From Avibacterium avium (GTDB lineage Bacteria; Pseudomonadota; Gammaproteobacteria; Enterobacterales; Pasteurellaceae): a stretch of 64,000 nucleotides of DNA. The first letter of the stretch is position 1; each line of letters begins with the position of its first letter. Where the stretch lies: contig NZ_UGSP01000001.1 of NCBI RefSeq assembly GCF_900454535.1, positions 1,919,501 through 1,983,500 on the forward strand, read 5' to 3'. The notes under the pieces are model-generated. The model saw nothing but the letters and a program-made list of their open reading frames with translations. It had not been told where the DNA came from and did not search any database. Made by a program: the position numbers and the translations under genes. Below, piece after piece: positions 10,501-22,267 of the stretch.

Positions 10501-11091
10501 TTATTCTGTAATCAGTTTTTTTACTGGGGCAAAACTTCGGCGGTGTTGGGGTAAGGGGCCGTGTTCTGCCAGTTTTTCTAAATGTAATTTTGTTGGGTAG
10601 CCTTTGTGTTGGGCGAAGGCGTATTGAGGATAGCGTTTATCCAATTCTTCCATTTCTAAATCGCGGGCGACTTTTGCCAAAATAGAAGCCGCACTGATTT
10701 CTGCCACAAGGCTATCCCCTTTCACCACCGCTTGGGCGGGCATTGGCAATGGGGGTATGCGGTTGCCGTCCACGAGTACAAAGTGCGGTGTAATTTTGAG
10801 CTGATTGACTGCGCGTTGCATTGCTAACATTGTGGCGTGCAAAATGTTAAGTTCATCAATTTCTTCGGGTTCAGCTCGCCCTAACGCCCAAGCTTTAGCC
10901 TTTTGTTTAATTTCTTCCGCTAAAGCAAGGCGTTTTTTGTACGAGAGTTTTTTGCTGTCGGTTAAGCCTTCAATGGGATTGTTAGGGTCTAAAATCACTG
11001 CGGCAGTTACCACTGCGCCCACTAAAGGCCCACGCCCTACCTCATCAACGCCTGCGATAAGTTTATAATCAGGATAGACAAATTCGCTCAT
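10501..11091 (-). CDS. rnhB: Ribonuclease HII
   Basis: RNase HII cuts the RNA strand of RNA-DNA hybrids and removes single misincorporated ribonucleotides. The 196-residue protein opens with the catalytic motif [15 protein letters not shown], carrying the DE pair at D16/E17. It continues with DSKKLS and the later conserved block [19 protein letters not shown]. Its ATG shares one base with the lpxB stop, so it is the last gene of the lpx cluster. Its stop codon TAA lies next to an uptake sequence that forms half of an inverted pair. Confidence 0.96.
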   Translation of the reverse strand: MSEFVYPDYKLIAGVDEVGRGPLVGAVVTAAVILDPNNPIEGLTDSKKLSYKKRLALAEEIKQKAKAWALGRAEPEEIDELNILHATMLAMQRAVNQLKITPHFVLVDGNRIPPLPMPAQAVVKGDSLVAEISAASILAKVARDLEMEELDKRYPQYAFAQHKGYPTKLHLEKLAEHGPLPQHRRSFAPVKKLITE

Positions 11092-12263
11092 TATTTTTCC
11101 CCTTGCAATAATTCAATCACTGCGTCAGCGGCTTGTTTGTCCGCATCACATTGGATCATTTTATGCAGATCAATAAAGTGTTGCACTAAATTATGGCGAT
11201 TTTGCACCGCACTTTCTTCTGTGGAAAAATAAGGGGCGAGCTTTTCTAGCAATTTTTCTGCCGTGCAATCTTGCTGGATCATTTCTGGCACGAGCATTTC
11301 ATTCGCCAGTAAATTCGGTAATGAAATATAAGGGGTTTTCACCAAGCGTTTAGCTAGAAAATAAGTGAACGGCTTCATTTTGTATCCCACGACCATTGGC
11401 GATTTGCATAGCATACATTCTAATGCCGCTGTGCCTGAAGCCAACAAGGTGGCTTGAGCGGCGATCATTGCAGGGCGTGCTTGTCCATCAAGCAAGATCA
11501 TTTCTAAATCAGGGGCTATCTTCGCTTTGATTTGTTCAAATTGTTGGCGACGTTTTTCATTCACCAAAGGCACGAGAAATTGCACGTCTGGATACTGTTC
11601 TTTCAGCAATAAGGCGGTTTGCAAGAAAGGTTCGGCAAGGAATTCCACTTCTGAGCCACGGCTACCAACAAGCATCGCTAAATAGCGTTGGCTTGGATCA
11701 ATATTAAGCATTTGGCAAGCGGCAAGGCGATCAGGTTTTAACGGAATGGCATCTGCCATTGTGTGGCCGATAAAACGGCAAGGTACGTTGAAACGATCAT
11801 AAAAGGCTTTTTCAAAAGGTAAAAACGCAAGAACAAGGTTGGTGGCGCGTGCAATTTTGTGAATGCGATTTTGTCGCCACGCCCACACCGAGGGGCTGAC
11901 GTAATGAATGGTTTTGATGCCTTGTTCTTTGAGTTTAAGTTCAATTTCAAGATTGAAATCGGGCGCATCGATGCCGATAAACACATCAGGTTTTTCTTGC
12001 AACATTTTGTCGATAACTTGGCGACGAATTTTCAGCAAGCGTGGCAAATGTTTCACCACTTCTGCTAAGCCCATTACGGCAATTTCTTCCATATCCACCA
12101 AGGTTTCGCAACCTTCTGCCAACATTTGTTTTCCAGCAATGCCGATAAAACGGGCGTTAGGATAACGGATTTTTAGGCTACGCATCAGCCCTGCGCCTAG
12201 AATATCGCCAGAAACTTCACCTGCGACAATACCGATTGTTGGAAATGCTTTTGCTTGTTCCAT
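11091..12263 (-). CDS. lpxB: Lipid-A-disaccharide synthase
   Basis: LpxB joins UDP-diacylglucosamine and lipid X to form the lipid A disaccharide at the inner membrane. From the ATG at 12263 ([20 protein letters not shown]) the protein has 390 residues, the family norm. Upstream ATGs at 12278 and 12293 are possible but would add residues missing in relatives. Conserved segments include [27 protein letters not shown] and the donor-site stretch [15 protein letters not shown]. It overlaps rnhB by one base and follows lpxA after a spacer with an inverted uptake-sequence pair. Confidence 0.95.
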   Translation of the reverse strand: MEQAKAFPTIGIVAGEVSGDILGAGLMRSLKIRYPNARFIGIAGKQMLAEGCETLVDMEEIAVMGLAEVVKHLPRLLKIRRQVIDKMLQEKPDVFIGIDAPDFNLEIELKLKEQGIKTIHYVSPSVWAWRQNRIHKIARATNLVLAFLPFEKAFYDRFNVPCRFIGHTMADAIPLKPDRLAACQMLNIDPSQRYLAMLVGSRGSEVEFLAEPFLQTALLLKEQYPDVQFLVPLVNEKRRQQFEQIKAKIAPDLEMILLDGQARPAMIAAQATLLASGTAALECMLCKSPMVVGYKMKPFTYFLAKRLVKTPYISLPNLLANEMLVPEMIQQDCTAEKLLEKLAPYFSTEESAVQNRHNLVQHFIDLHKMIQCDADKQAADAVIELLQGEK

Positions 12264-12287
12264 GAATAAATTTCTCATAAAAAACAA

Positions 12288-12332
12288 CCGCACTTTATAT
12301 TGCGAGCGTTAAGCAATAAGCAAAGTGCGGTG
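12288..12332. repeat. Inverted pair of DNA uptake sequences (possible terminator) between lpxA and lpxB
   Basis: ACCGCACTTT and its inverse AAAGTGCGGT stand about 25 bases apart and could form a stem-loop. On the minus strand, RNA leaving lpxA would carry this hairpin just before lpxB. Paired uptake sequences often act as terminators in Pasteurellaceae, but the T run here is short. Confidence 0.45.
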
Positions 12333-12370
12333 AAAATTTTTAACTTTTTTATACGCGGTTGTTCGTTAAA

Positions 12371-13159
12371 TTAGCGAATAATGCCACGTTTTGAACGCTT
12401 GAAGAAATCAAGGAAAAAGCTAATCGCACTTTCCGTTTTCGCATAATGCTCAATTTCTGGCATCACTTCTTCTAAGGTTTTTCCGCTGCGATAAATCAAT
12501 TTATACACATTACGAATGGCGTGCAATGTTGGCTTATCAAAACCGCGGCGTTTTAAGCCTTCAATGTTTACACCGAATGGTTGCGCGTGGTTGCCTTGCG
12601 CCATAACATAAGGAGGAACATCTTGGCTGACCATTGAACCACCGCCAAGCATAACGTGTGCGCCCACAATAACAAATTGGTGAATGGCCGACATTCCGCC
12701 CACAATCACGAAATCATCTAGCTCAACGTGTCCTGCCAAGGTGGCGTTATTGGCAAGAATACAGCGATTTTTGATTTTACAATCGTGCGCAATATGGGCA
12801 TTGATCATAAATAAGTTATCATCACCTACACGCGTTACGCCACCACCTTGCACCGTGCCACGGTGAATCGTCACACTTTCACGAATACGGTTACGGTTGC
12901 CAATAATGGTTTTCGTTGGCTCATTTTGGTATTTCAGATCTTGGTTTTTCTCACCAATGCTGGCGAATTGGAAAATTTCATTGTCTTCGCCAATTTTTGT
13001 CACGCCATTAACCACGATATGCGAGTGCAACACGGTGCCTTTGCCAATTTCTACATCAGCACCAATAATACAAAACGGGCCAATCACCACGTTTTCGCCA
13101 ATTTTTGCCCCTTCTTCTACAATGGCTGTAGGGTGAATTTTTGCACTTGAATGGATCAT
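12371..13159 (-). CDS. lpxA: UDP-N-acetylglucosamine acyltransferase
   Basis: LpxA transfers a hydroxyacyl chain from ACP to O-3 of UDP-GlcNAc, the first step of lipid A synthesis. The 262-residue protein is the usual length. It consists of left-handed beta-helix hexapeptide repeats such as [12 protein letters not shown] and VEIGKG, followed by a helical C-terminal domain. The catalytic base H125 is present in NAHIAHDCK. It belongs to the conserved lpxD-fabZ-lpxA-lpxB cluster on the minus strand, 28 bases after fabZ. Confidence 0.97.
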   Translation of the reverse strand: MIHSSAKIHPTAIVEEGAKIGENVVIGPFCIIGADVEIGKGTVLHSHIVVNGVTKIGEDNEIFQFASIGEKNQDLKYQNEPTKTIIGNRNRIRESVTIHRGTVQGGGVTRVGDDNLFMINAHIAHDCKIKNRCILANNATLAGHVELDDFVIVGGMSAIHQFVIVGAHVMLGGGSMVSQDVPPYVMAQGNHAQPFGVNIEGLKRRGFDKPTLHAIRNVYKLIYRSGKTLEEVMPEIEHYAKTESAISFFLDFFKRSKRGIIR

Positions 13160-13187
13160 ATTGACCTCTTGTTTTTGTAATGAATGT

Positions 13188-13637
13188 TTATCTGCGTGCG
13201 CACATTAATTTTGCTTCACAAGCCACTTCACCATTCACGGTGGCAATGCCTGTGAATGCGGTAATACCACGGCGCTCTTTGATCACTTCGACATAAAGTT
13301 CCATTTGATCCCCTGGTAATACGGGACGTTTAAAACGCGCATCGTCAATCCCTGCGAAATAGAACAATTCTCCGCCCTGTAATTCGTGAGTTTTAAATGC
13401 CAAAATCCCCATTGATTGTGCCAATGCTTCTAAAATTAGCACACCCGGTAAAATCGGCTCACCTGGGAAATGCCCTGTGAAACAAGGCTCATTAACGCTG
13501 ATGTTTTTAATCGCTTTTAACCATTTCCCTTCTTCAAAATCAGTAACACGATCCACTAATAAAAAGGGATAGCGGTGCGGAAGTAAGGTCATAATTTCTT
13601 TTGCTTCAATGACTTTTGCGGTTTGTTCTGTTGTCAC
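13188..13637 (-). CDS. fabZ: 3-hydroxyacyl-ACP dehydratase
   Basis: FabZ dehydrates beta-hydroxyacyl-ACP during fatty acid elongation and competes with LpxA for hydroxyacyl-ACP. The 149-residue hot-dog protein carries the catalytic His in [12 protein letters not shown] (H56) and Glu in LILEALAQ (E70), and has the [14 protein letters not shown] entry segment. It lies between lpxD and lpxA, as in most gammaproteobacteria. The 113-base gap to lpxD contains a hairpin. Confidence 0.97.
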   Translation of the reverse strand: MTTEQTAKVIEAKEIMTLLPHRYPFLLVDRVTDFEEGKWLKAIKNISVNEPCFTGHFPGEPILPGVLILEALAQSMGILAFKTHELQGGELFYFAGIDDARFKRPVLPGDQMELYVEVIKERRGITAFTGIATVNGEVACEAKLMCARR

Positions 13638-13707
13638 AATAGTACCTTTTTAATTTGAAAATAATAGAAAATAAAATTGATGCAAATTATACGGTATTTC
13701 ATCATTT

Positions 13708-13745
13708 AATACAAAACGCACCACATAAAGTGGCACGTTTGAGAG
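13708..13745 (-). terminator. Possible terminator between lpxD and fabZ
   Basis: On the minus strand an 11-bp stem with two G-T wobbles (AAACGTGCCAC and GTGGTGCGTTT, 13714-13740) is followed by TTTTGT. It may attenuate read-through into fabZ. The call rests on the sequence only. Confidence 0.4.
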
Positions 13746-13750
13746 AGGAA

Positions 13751-14782
13751 TTAAGCATTATTAAGCTTTTTTTCTACCGCTTTTAGACGTTTGTTCATTT
13801 TGTCAATGTCTAAAGTCAGTGCGGCGGTTTTACGCCATTCTTTATTTGGCTGTAATGGAATACCAGAAGAATACACGCCCGGTTCAGTGATTGGTCGCAT
13901 TACCATTCCCATTCCCGTAACGGTAACTTTATCGGCAATTTCCATATGGCCATTGATCACACTTGCACCACCAATTAAGCAATAGCGCCCCACTTTTAGG
14001 CTGCCTGCCATAATCACACCGCCAGCCACCGCTGTACCTGTACCGATATGCACGTTATGGGCAATTTGGCAAAGGTTGTCGATGATGACGTTATCTTCAA
14101 TCACCGTTGCGTCTAACGCACCGCGGTCAATACAGGTGCAAGCCCCAATTTCAACGTGATTGCCGATAATCACTGTGCCTGTTTGTGGGATCTTGATCCA
14201 ACGCCCTTTATCATTCGCATAACCAAAACCATCACTACCAATCACAGCGCCAGATTGGATTAAGCAATGTTCGCCAATTTGCACTTGGTGATAGATGTTT
14301 ACATTTGCCCAAAGCTGTGTATTTGCACCAATTTTTGCACCTTTACCGATGAAACAACCTGCACCAATAATCACGTTATCGCCAAGTTCAACCTCATCTT
14401 CAATCACGGCATTTGCACCAATAGACACATTTTCGCCTAATTTTGCAGTGGCAGAAATCACCGCACTTGGTGCAATGCCTGCTGCCGCTTTTGGCGTAGA
14501 ATCCATATATTGCGCTAGCACGGCGTAAGCCACATAAGGATCTTTGACAATAAGCAAGTTGCTTTCAGGCGAACAAAATTCCACATCATTTTCGCTTACC
14601 ACTAAAATCCCTGCTTGGGATTGTGCAAGTAAATCACGGAATTTAATGTTTGAAATAAAGGTGAGCTGGTTTGACTGTGCTTTATCGAGCGGGGCGATAC
14701 TATCAATAAGCACATTGGCGTTACCACGAATGGTAGCGCCAATTTGTTGTGCTAATTCTTTAAGAGAATAAGAATTGTGCAT
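13751..14782 (-). CDS. lpxD: UDP-3-O-(3-hydroxyacyl)glucosamine N-acyltransferase
   Basis: LpxD adds the N-linked hydroxyacyl chain in the third step of lipid A synthesis. The 343 residues comprise an N-terminal uridine-binding domain of about 100 residues, a long hexapeptide-repeat beta-helix, and a short C-terminal helix ([16 protein letters not shown]). The catalytic histidine is H242 in [10 protein letters not shown]. Its ATG touches the skp stop region at 14782, sharing one base, so the two are coupled as in the classic bamA-skp-lpxD-fabZ-lpxA-lpxB order. Confidence 0.97.
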   Translation of the reverse strand: MHNSYSLKELAQQIGATIRGNANVLIDSIAPLDKAQSNQLTFISNIKFRDLLAQSQAGILVVSENDVEFCSPESNLLIVKDPYVAYAVLAQYMDSTPKAAAGIAPSAVISATAKLGENVSIGANAVIEDEVELGDNVIIGAGCFIGKGAKIGANTQLWANVNIYHQVQIGEHCLIQSGAVIGSDGFGYANDKGRWIKIPQTGTVIIGNHVEIGACTCIDRGALDATVIEDNVIIDNLCQIAHNVHIGTGTAVAGGVIMAGSLKVGRYCLIGGASVINGHMEIADKVTVTGMGMVMRPITEPGVYSSGIPLQPNKEWRKTAALTLDIDKMNKRLKAVEKKLNNA

Positions 14783-15360
14783 TATTTAGCCTGTGCTGGA
14801 ATTGCTTTTAACACTTCTTCTGTAATGTTTTTACCATCAGCGGCATAAATTGCTGCTTTCTCATCAAGTACTGCGCTGTAGCTTTTTGCTTTTGCTACTG
14901 TTGTAGTTGCAGTTTGAATGTCAGTTAATAATTTGCGCTCAACTTCCATTTGACGTTTTTGTGCATCTTGACGGAATTCTTCAACTTTTTTCTGATGTGC
15001 TTGAACTAATTTTTGGAATTCATCATCACGTTTTTTGGCTAATTTGCTGATTTCATCTTGACGTTTTTTGATGTCAGCTTGGCGTAATTTTGGTGCATCT
15101 TTTTCTAATGCTTTTACTTTACCATCAAGTTCTTTTTCAAAACTTTTTCTTTTATCTTGTAATGCTTTTTCTTCTGCTTGTAATTTGTCTGATGGCGCTT
15201 TTAACGCATCGTCTAATTTTTTGATCTCAGCTTCACGAGCTGGGTGGTTAGCAAAAAGATAATCTACGTTTACAAAGGCGATGTTATCTTCAGCCATTGC
15301 AACTGATGAACCTAATGCTAATGCGAGAGAAAGTGCGGTTAATTTTACTGCTTTTTTCAT
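14782..15360 (-). CDS. skp: Periplasmic chaperone Skp/OmpH
   Basis: Skp is a trimeric periplasmic chaperone that holds unfolded outer-membrane proteins for delivery to the BAM complex. The 192-residue product has a signal peptide ([23 protein letters not shown], cleaved before EDNIAF). The mature part has the short beta strand [10 protein letters not shown] and a long Lys/Glu/Gln-rich coiled-coil region, about residues 45-145, that forms the tentacles. It is somewhat longer than E. coli Skp. It follows bamA and precedes lpxD on the minus strand. Confidence 0.94.
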   Translation of the reverse strand: MKKAVKLTALSLALALGSSVAMAEDNIAFVNVDYLFANHPAREAEIKKLDDALKAPSDKLQAEEKALQDKRKSFEKELDGKVKALEKDAPKLRQADIKKRQDEISKLAKKRDDEFQKLVQAHQKKVEEFRQDAQKRQMEVERKLLTDIQTATTTVAKAKSYSAVLDEKAAIYAADGKNITEEVLKAIPAQAK

Positions 15361-15387
15361 TGTTTAATTTCCTTAAAAATAATTATT

Positions 15388-15416
15388 AAATTGGGCAAGT
15401 GAATTGCTTGCCCACA
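15388..15416 (-). terminator. Hairpin between bamA and skp
   Basis: GGGCAAG and CTTGCCC (15393-15413) form a 7-bp stem around a 7-base loop. The minus-strand downstream sequence is A/T-rich without a pure T run, so it may be a weak terminator or a stabilising stem. Confidence 0.4.
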
Positions 15417-15461
15417 TTTTTCACGCCTTTACTTAGACTAGTAAAAAAATTAGAAGTTCAA

Positions 15462-17828
15462 TTAGAATGTTCCACCGATACTAAATTGGAATTGCTCGAT
15501 GTCATCACCTTCATATTTTTTGATTGGTTTAGCATAAGAGAAAATCAATGGCCCTACTGGAGAATTCCATTGGAAACCAATCCCTGCTGATGCACGAATA
15601 CGGCTTGGATCACCATAATCAGGTAAATTGGTATATTTCGCTTTGCCATCGTGTTTCCATTTAGTATTCCACACACTTGCTGCATCGACAAACAATGACG
15701 TTCTTACTGAACGTTGGTTCTTATCGTCAATAAATGGTGTTGGCACAATTAATTCCATATTTGCAGTAACCATTGCGTTACCGCCAACCACATCACCATT
15801 TACACGGCAATAATCATTGCAAGACTGATCCCAATAAATCGCCTGTGGCCCTACTGCCCCACTTGCGAAACCTCTCAAGCTGCTGATACCGCCTGCGCTG
15901 TAGTTTTGGTAGAACGGTAAGCGTTTGCCACCAAAACCATTTGCGTAAGATGCGGTGGTTTTAGCCGATAATACCCAAGTGTGTTCGTGGTTTAATGGAT
16001 AGAATCCTTGTACATCACCATATAATTTATAGAATTTATTATCTGAACCTGGAATCGTTACTTTTCCACCTAAAGAAGCTCTTACCCCTGAAGTTGGGAA
16101 ATAACCACGATTCAAGCTGTTGTAGTTCCACCCGAAAGAGAATTCAAAATCGTGAGATTTGAATGTCCAATCTGGGAAGTTCATTGATTCACGATAGAAA
16201 TTACGGTTAAACTCAGGCGATACATTTTTCAGTTTATTATGAACATAGCCCAAACCTAAATAGTAAGAGTTATTTTCATTTACAGGGAAACCAAGGGTGC
16301 CATTCACACCATAAGTGGTACGGCTGAAGGACGCTGAAGTATCATCTTTTGAGTTATCATATTTCTCATAGAATGCGTTACCACCAAGGCTCACACCATC
16401 TTTCGTGAAGTACGGTTCGTTATAGCCAAGATTAACGGTTGTGCCGTAATCATTACGCGATCCCGCTAAGCTAATAGATGATCCCATTCCTAAGAAGTTA
16501 TCTTGTTTCACACTAGCTTGATAGCTGAATCCACTCTCTGTACCATAACCTACACCGAAGTTGATACTTCCCGTGTTACGCTCTACTACACGGTAAACTA
16601 CATCAAGTTCATCGTCTGTGTTTGGTACTGGCTCAGTACGAGATTCTACAGTTTCAAAAAATCCTGTACGTTCTAACCGCACTTTACCAAGATCCACTAA
16701 ACGAGAAGATAACCAAGTTCCTTCTTGCTGACGCATTTCTTGACGTAATGTGCTATCCGCACTCACGTTATTGCCTTCAAAACGGATTTGGCGAACAGAA
16801 TAACGGCGACCTGCATCAACCACATAGGTTAACCCAACGGTATGCGCTTGGTCATCAAATACAGGGTTAATATTCACTTGTGGATTACCGTAGCCTTGCT
16901 CCGCTAGCGTGGTTTTGATTTGCTGTTCCACGGCTAATACATCGCTACGTCTAAAAATTTCATTCAAGCGAACATCATTCAATGAAGGAGCTAGTTGTTC
17001 TGACATTCCAGCAACATTACCCACAATTCGCGCATTGTTCACGGTATAAACTGCGCCTTCGTTCATTGAAATAGTTACATCTGCGGCAGTTTTTTCTGGA
17101 TTAAGTTGAACATCTATATCGGTAATTTGGAATTTTGCATAACCACGATCTAAATAGAAAGTACGCAAGGCTTCTAAATCTTTATTTAGTTGTACAGAAT
17201 CATATTTATTATTGAAGATCTTCCACCACGCATCAGGTTGTAACTCCATTTGCTGACGAAGTTTACCATCGCTAAAAGATTCATTTCCTTTGAAGGTAAG
17301 GGATTTTAATAAGGCAGGATCATTTTCATCAATTTGAATTTTTACTTCCGCACGGTTATTTGGCAAGGTATTTACCACAGTGTCCACTTTCGCATTATAG
17401 CGACCTACACTTTCATAATGCTGTAATAACTCACCGCGGAAAGCATCTAATCTTTCTGGATCTAAAACGTCCCCAGCTGCAAAGCCATTAGCATCTAAAT
17501 TCTCTTTCAGTGCCTCTGTTGGAATTGAGCTATTACCTTTCACATCTACTTCAACGATAACAGGCATCTCACGAACTGAAATAACTAAAGAGTTTCCTTC
17601 ACGAACGGCTCTAACACCTTTATACCCTTGTAAAAAGAGACCTCTCACCACATTGGCGATATCTTTATCTGTTGCTCTTTGACCTACTTTAACAGGTAAG
17701 CTGTTAAGAATTTTACTTTCTGTTGCCCCTTGAACACCGTCCACACGAATGTCCTGAACAACAAAAGGTGCAGCTTCAACAAATGTCGCTGTACCAAACA
17801 GTAAACTTGCGATTAAAAGTTTTTTCAT
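15462..17828 (-). CDS. bamA: Outer-membrane protein assembly factor BamA
   Basis: BamA is the essential Omp85 insertase that folds beta-barrel proteins into the outer membrane. The 788-residue precursor has a signal peptide ([20 protein letters not shown]), five POTRA domains to about residue 420 (for example [13 protein letters not shown] and [11 protein letters not shown]) and a 16-strand barrel. The conserved L6 region is present near [19 protein letters not shown], and the chain ends in the outer-membrane signature phenylalanine (FSIGGTF). It follows rseP by 29 bases and precedes skp. Confidence 0.97.
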   Translation of the reverse strand: MKKLLIASLLFGTATFVEAAPFVVQDIRVDGVQGATESKILNSLPVKVGQRATDKDIANVVRGLFLQGYKGVRAVREGNSLVISVREMPVIVEVDVKGNSSIPTEALKENLDANGFAAGDVLDPERLDAFRGELLQHYESVGRYNAKVDTVVNTLPNNRAEVKIQIDENDPALLKSLTFKGNESFSDGKLRQQMELQPDAWWKIFNNKYDSVQLNKDLEALRTFYLDRGYAKFQITDIDVQLNPEKTAADVTISMNEGAVYTVNNARIVGNVAGMSEQLAPSLNDVRLNEIFRRSDVLAVEQQIKTTLAEQGYGNPQVNINPVFDDQAHTVGLTYVVDAGRRYSVRQIRFEGNNVSADSTLRQEMRQQEGTWLSSRLVDLGKVRLERTGFFETVESRTEPVPNTDDELDVVYRVVERNTGSINFGVGYGTESGFSYQASVKQDNFLGMGSSISLAGSRNDYGTTVNLGYNEPYFTKDGVSLGGNAFYEKYDNSKDDTSASFSRTTYGVNGTLGFPVNENNSYYLGLGYVHNKLKNVSPEFNRNFYRESMNFPDWTFKSHDFEFSFGWNYNSLNRGYFPTSGVRASLGGKVTIPGSDNKFYKLYGDVQGFYPLNHEHTWVLSAKTTASYANGFGGKRLPFYQNYSAGGISSLRGFASGAVGPQAIYWDQSCNDYCRVNGDVVGGNAMVTANMELIVPTPFIDDKNQRSVRTSLFVDAASVWNTKWKHDGKAKYTNLPDYGDPSRIRASAGIGFQWNSPVGPLIFSYAKPIKKYEGDDIEQFQFSIGGTF

Positions 17829-17857
17829 TGTTACTTTTATCCTCGTAAAAGAAATAG

Positions 17858-19195
17858 TTATAAACGTAAGAAATCGTTAAACAAAGCAAATGCAGTCAAA
17901 GCTAACAAGCATATTGCACCAATTTTATAGGCAATATTCTGCACTTGTTCTGAAAGCGGTTTTCCTTTTATAGCTTCTGCGGCTAGAAAAATCAAATGTC
18001 CACCATCTAAAACAGGCAATGGAAACAAATTCATTATCCCTAAATTCACACTAATTAACGCCATAAAACTTAAATAATACACAAAGCCAATTTCGGAAGA
18101 TATTCCTGCACCTTTGGCAATAGAAATCGGCCCGCTAAGATTATTTAACGAAAGATCGCCAGTAAATAATTTACCAATCACTTTCACCGTAAGTAGCATT
18201 AAATCTTTAGTTTTTTCTACACCTTTTTGGAATGCTTCAAGCATACCATATTTTAATTCTGTACGATACTTATCCTCAATCGGATGAACCGTTGGCGAAA
18301 TCCCCACAAACCAACGCCCTTTTTCTTTTAATATTGGGGTTAAGCTTTTATGTAATTTCTCACCATTACGCTCAATGATAACACTAAAAGGCTGCCCTTT
18401 TTGCACATCTTGAATAAAATCTTGCCAATTCATTGGCTCGCCAGTATTGGTATAAAATTTATCCCCCACTTGCAAACCTGCTTTTTGTGCTGGGGAATCT
18501 TCCGCCACTTTAGACAAGGTCATTTCCACTTTAGTTCGCACGGGAATCATACCCAATGCGCCAAAAGCACTTTCTTTTTCAGGATCGAATCGCCAATTGG
18601 CTAAATCTAAAGTGCGTTGCTGTTTTACATCTGAACCAAAAGGCGAAAGGGTGATTTCTACATTTGGGTTGCCCATTTTGGTGGCAAGCACCATATTGAT
18701 GGTTTCCCAATCTGGGGTTGCTGTGCCATCAATGGCGATAATTTGTGAATCAGGTTGAATTTGCGCTTGTGCCGCAATGGACGCTGGTCGAACCTCTGCG
18801 ATCACAGGTTTTACGCTAGGAATCCCAATGGAATACACCAGCCAATAAGCCAATATAGCAAAAATAAAATTCGCCATCGGGCCTGCTGCAATCACAAAAG
18901 CACGTTGTGCCACAGATTTATTATTAAAGGCTTGAGATTTCAACGCGTCTGGTACGGCTTCGTTACGCTCATCAAGCATTTTCACATAGCCGCCTAACGG
19001 AATCAGTGAGATAGAAAACTCGGTGCCTTTTTTATCAAAGAACGACCACAACACTTTGCCGAAACCGATAGAAAAACGTTCAACTTTTACACCGCACTTT
19101 CTGGCAGCCCAAAAATGTCCGTATTCGTGTACGAAAACCAGTACACAAATAGCAATCAAAAATGAACCTAGCGACCACAAAAAGGACATATTCAT
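17858..19195 (-). CDS. rseP: RIP metalloprotease RseP
   Basis: RseP is the inner-membrane site-2 protease that cleaves anti-sigma factor RseA within the membrane to release sigma-E during envelope stress, and it also clears signal peptides. The 445-residue protein carries the zinc motif HEYGH at residues 23-27 and the second active-site motif [11 protein letters not shown] near residue 400. A PDZ region lies between them ([14 protein letters not shown]). The ATG at 19195 or the one at 19189 could start it. It lies between cdsA and bamA, the usual gammaproteobacterial order. Confidence 0.96.
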   Translation of the reverse strand: MNMSFLWSLGSFLIAICVLVFVHEYGHFWAARKCGVKVERFSIGFGKVLWSFFDKKGTEFSISLIPLGGYVKMLDERNEAVPDALKSQAFNNKSVAQRAFVIAAGPMANFIFAILAYWLVYSIGIPSVKPVIAEVRPASIAAQAQIQPDSQIIAIDGTATPDWETINMVLATKMGNPNVEITLSPFGSDVKQQRTLDLANWRFDPEKESAFGALGMIPVRTKVEMTLSKVAEDSPAQKAGLQVGDKFYTNTGEPMNWQDFIQDVQKGQPFSVIIERNGEKLHKSLTPILKEKGRWFVGISPTVHPIEDKYRTELKYGMLEAFQKGVEKTKDLMLLTVKVIGKLFTGDLSLNNLSGPISIAKGAGISSEIGFVYYLSFMALISVNLGIMNLFPLPVLDGGHLIFLAAEAIKGKPLSEQVQNIAYKIGAICLLALTAFALFNDFLRL

Positions 19196-19201
19196 TTTTT
19201 C

Positions 19202-20065
19202 CTACAACACATAAAAATAGAAATACGCAAAGAATGGCACGGCGGCAGTCAAGCTATCGATGCGATCTAAAATCCCGCCGTGTCCGGGGATCAAATTGCT
19301 GCTGTCTTTGATGCCACTTTCGCGCTTAAACATACTTTCCGTTAAATCGCCCAATACAGAAATTGCCACGGTAGCAACAGATAAGGCGATAAAAGGTACG
19401 GTTGGCACATTGAATAAATCTTGTGGGGCGACTTGCATAAAAATCCCTGCTAGCACGCCAGCGGTAATCAGCCCACCGAATACACCTTGCCACGTTTTCC
19501 CCGGGGAAACTTTTGGCGCAAGTTTATGTTTTCCGAATTTGCGACCAGCAAAATAAGCACCGGAATCCGCAGCCCATACCAGAATAAACACATAAAAGAG
19601 CAACATTAAGCCGTGATAAGGATTGGCAACATAACCGTCTAAGCGCAAACGCAACACGCCTACAATAAAAGGCACAAGGGTTACGATAGCGAAAACGCCT
19701 TGCAAAATCACCGATTTTGCCCATAATTTGGCCGAATTTGGATAGCTCACCACAAAGCCAAGCGCCACAATCCACCAAATCACTGCGCTTAATAAAATAG
19801 GCTCAGCATAATGTTCAAACACACGGCCCGCATTGAGATAATTAGCTTCGCTTAAAATCCACAAAAAAAGCACCGCACCTGCTAAGCCTGCCACTACAAC
19901 ACGCCAAAATTTATTTTTAATTTGAGCGAATTGTGTCCATTCCCAAATCCCTAAGGTCGCCACTGCACCTAAGGCTAAGGCAAAATAAAAAGGAGAAAAT
20001 AAAAATAACGCTGCACAGACAATGGCAATTAAAATAATTGCGGAAATAACACGTTGTTTAAGCAC
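19202..20065 (-). CDS. cdsA: Phosphatidate cytidylyltransferase (housekeeping CdsA)
   Basis: CdsA makes CDP-diacylglycerol from phosphatidate and CTP, the precursor of all phospholipids. It is an integral inner-membrane enzyme of 287 residues with about eight hydrophobic segments. The family signature appears as SMFKRESGIKDSSN followed by PGHGGILDRIDSL, preceded by SPGKTWQGVFGG. It sits three bases after uppS and six bases before rseP. A paralogue at 5510-6439 shares the signature but lies in a different gene setting. Confidence 0.96.
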   Translation of the reverse strand: MLKQRVISAIILIAIVCAALFLFSPFYFALALGAVATLGIWEWTQFAQIKNKFWRVVVAGLAGAVLFLWILSEANYLNAGRVFEHYAEPILLSAVIWWIVALGFVVSYPNSAKLWAKSVILQGVFAIVTLVPFIVGVLRLRLDGYVANPYHGLMLLFYVFILVWAADSGAYFAGRKFGKHKLAPKVSPGKTWQGVFGGLITAGVLAGIFMQVAPQDLFNVPTVPFIALSVATVAISVLGDLTESMFKRESGIKDSSNLIPGHGGILDRIDSLTAAVPFFAYFYFYVL

Positions 20066-20068
20066 AGT

Positions 20069-20797
20069 TTAGTCCTCTTGTTCTGCTCCACCAAAACGGC
20101 GATCGCGTTGCTGATAAGCTAAAATAGCTTGGTTAAATTCTTGTTCATTAAAATCTGGCCAAAGCACGTCAGAAAAATAAAATTCTGCATAGGCTATTTG
20201 CCAGAGTAAAAAATTACTGACTCGCTGTTCACCGCTGGTGCGAATTAATAAATCCACCATTGGCTGATCTTGGGTAACCAAATGTTGTTGAAAACGTTCA
20301 GCGGTGATCTCATCAAGCGTCAGCTGCTCATTTTTCACCAAAGTAGCAAGTTGTTTGGTTGCCTGCACAATATCCCAATAACCGCCATAATTTGCTGCAA
20401 TATTTAAAGTAAGTGCGGTGTTATTTTCGGTTAATTTTTCTGCTTTTTCGATTTTTTGCTGTAATTTTTCGCTAAAACGGGATTTATCCCCAATAATGTT
20501 TAAGCGGATATTATTTTTATGCAATTTTTTCACTTCTAAATCCAGTGCTTGCATAAAAAGTGTCATTAATGCGCTCACTTCACTTTCTGGACGCGTCCAA
20601 TTTTCGCTACTAAACGCATAAAGGGTGAGAACATTGACACCAATTTTTCGCGCATAGGAAACCGCTTGACGCACTGCCGCCACGCCATTTTTATGCCCGA
20701 AAATACGCATTTTTCCTTGCTGTTTTGCCCAACGCCCATTGCCGTCCATAATAATCGCAACGTGTTGGGGAATATTGTTTAAGTCAATCTCTGTCAT
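20069..20797 (-). CDS. uppS: Undecaprenyl diphosphate synthase
   Basis: UppS is a cis-prenyltransferase that extends farnesyl diphosphate with isopentenyl units to the C55 carrier lipid used for peptidoglycan and surface glycans. The 242-residue protein has the catalytic Asp at D18 in [12 protein letters not shown], the conserved FSSENW and the C-terminal [19 protein letters not shown]. One short segment of the last motif contains DVLWPDF, as expected. It heads the uppS-cdsA-rseP-bamA run and lies downstream of dxr and a terminator. Confidence 0.96.
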   Translation of the reverse strand: MTEIDLNNIPQHVAIIMDGNGRWAKQQGKMRIFGHKNGVAAVRQAVSYARKIGVNVLTLYAFSSENWTRPESEVSALMTLFMQALDLEVKKLHKNNIRLNIIGDKSRFSEKLQQKIEKAEKLTENNTALTLNIAANYGGYWDIVQATKQLATLVKNEQLTLDEITAERFQQHLVTQDQPMVDLLIRTSGEQRVSNFLLWQIAYAEFYFSDVLWPDFNEQEFNQAILAYQQRDRRFGGAEQED

Positions 20798-20885
20798 TCA
20801 TCAAGGATTTTCTAGTTACAAAATTAATGGCTGAATATATCATAATATGATATTACTTACTATGAAAACGCACAGAATTATGCAT

Positions 20886-20924
20886 AAAAAATCAAGGCGA
20901 ACTTTTGCCCGCCTTGATTTATTT
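20886..20924 (-). terminator. Terminator after dxr
   Basis: An 11-bp perfect stem (AAATCAAGGCG with CGCCTTGATTT, 20889-20920) is followed on the minus strand by TTTTTTATG. It lies between dxr and uppS. Confidence 0.75.
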
Positions 20925-20941
20925 GTAACGAAAACAAAATG

Positions 20942-22141
20942 TTATTTTGCTTGAATGATTTGCCACGCTAAAGCGCGTGCGTTTTTATCCACGTCTAACA
21001 CATCATCAATAGATTGAATCTGTTGCGGGCTAATTTTTTCTACCACTTGCGTATTCACTTTAGCAATATCGGTAAATTTAATTTGACGATTTAAAAAGGC
21101 CTCAACGGAAATTTCATTCGCCGCATTCATTGCCGTTGTGGCATATTGCCCCGCGGCAAAGGCATCAATGGCCAATTTTAAGCAAGGGTAACGCTGATAA
21201 TCTGGCGCTAAAAAAGTCAGCCCATTGAGCTGATAAAAATCTAATGGCGCAACACCAGCAAAGGTACGCTGTGGATAAGCCATTGTTTCCGCAATTGGTG
21301 TGCGCATATCTGGATTGCCCATTTGCGCAATCACCGAGCCATCAATATAACGCACCATAGAATGAATGATAGATTGCGGATGAATGATCACTTCCATCTC
21401 ATCTGCGCTGGCATTGAATAACCAACGGGCTTCAATATATTCCAAGCCTTTATTCATCATTGTGGCGGAATCCACTGAGATTTTTTTGCCCATTGACCAA
21501 TTGGGGTGAGCTACCGCCTGTTCTGGCGTGATCTGATCAAATTCTGAAAGATCCGTATAACGGAAAGGCCCGCCCGATCCCGTAAGTACAATTTTGCTGA
21601 TGCCTAATTCTTGCAACGGGCAAAAACCGATTTGTTCCTGCGCTTGCGGTGGTAACGATTGGAAAATCGCATTGTGTTCACTATCCACAGGCAGTAACTG
21701 AGCGTGATTTTTCTTCACTTCATCAATAAAAAGCTGTCCGCAGGTAACCAAACTTTCTTTATTAGCTAACAGCACTCGCTTGCCTGCTTGCACCGCTGAA
21801 AGGGTGGGTAGCAAGCCCGCCGCGCCAACAATAGCAGCCATCACTTGATCCGCTTCAGGGTGAGCCGCCAGCTCGCAAATGGCTTGTTGTCCGCTTAATA
21901 CTTGGGTTCTTAGACCAAGTGCGGTCAATTTTTCTTTTAAATTTTTCGCTGCACTTTCGTCATCTAAGGCAGCAAAAATCGGCTGAAATTTAACGCATTG
22001 TTCCACCATTAATTGCACGTTACGTCCGCCCACTAAGGCAAACGCTTGATATTTGTCAGAGTTGTGTTCTATCACAGAAAGGGTGCTTGTGCCGATTGAT
22101 CCAGTCGAACCAAGAATGACGAGTTTTTGTTGTTTTTGCAT
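20942..22141 (-). CDS. dxr: 1-deoxy-D-xylulose 5-phosphate reductoisomerase
   Basis: Dxr (IspC) converts deoxyxylulose phosphate to methylerythritol phosphate with NADPH, the committed step of the MEP isoprenoid pathway. It indirectly feeds UppS. From the ATG at 22141 ([17 protein letters not shown]) the protein has 399 residues, near the family norm. The frame is open to 22219, but the extra 26 residues are absent in relatives. NADPH-binding GSTGSIG lies at residues 11-17, the metal site is in [11 protein letters not shown], and the flexible-loop region is [12 protein letters not shown]. An uptake sequence sits directly upstream of the start. Confidence 0.95.
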   Translation of the reverse strand: MQKQQKLVILGSTGSIGTSTLSVIEHNSDKYQAFALVGGRNVQLMVEQCVKFQPIFAALDDESAAKNLKEKLTALGLRTQVLSGQQAICELAAHPEADQVMAAIVGAAGLLPTLSAVQAGKRVLLANKESLVTCGQLFIDEVKKNHAQLLPVDSEHNAIFQSLPPQAQEQIGFCPLQELGISKIVLTGSGGPFRYTDLSEFDQITPEQAVAHPNWSMGKKISVDSATMMNKGLEYIEARWLFNASADEMEVIIHPQSIIHSMVRYIDGSVIAQMGNPDMRTPIAETMAYPQRTFAGVAPLDFYQLNGLTFLAPDYQRYPCLKLAIDAFAAGQYATTAMNAANEISVEAFLNRQIKFTDIAKVNTQVVEKISPQQIQSIDDVLDVDKNARALAWQIIQAK

Positions 22142-22219
22142 AAATTTTTGACCGCACTTTAAAAGGGTTAAGGTTGCTAAAATTGTCGTGAATATACTCA
22201 AAAGCCTGTAATTCAGCAA

Positions 22220-22256
22220 GAAAAAATAGGGCGAACCTTTGGCTCGCCCTTTATTT
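22220..22256 (-). terminator. Terminator after frr
   Basis: A 7-bp perfect stem (AGGGCGA with TCGCCCT, 22228-22250) is followed on the minus strand by a run of six T. It separates frr from dxr. Confidence 0.75.
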
Positions 22257-22267
22257 CGTAAGAATGA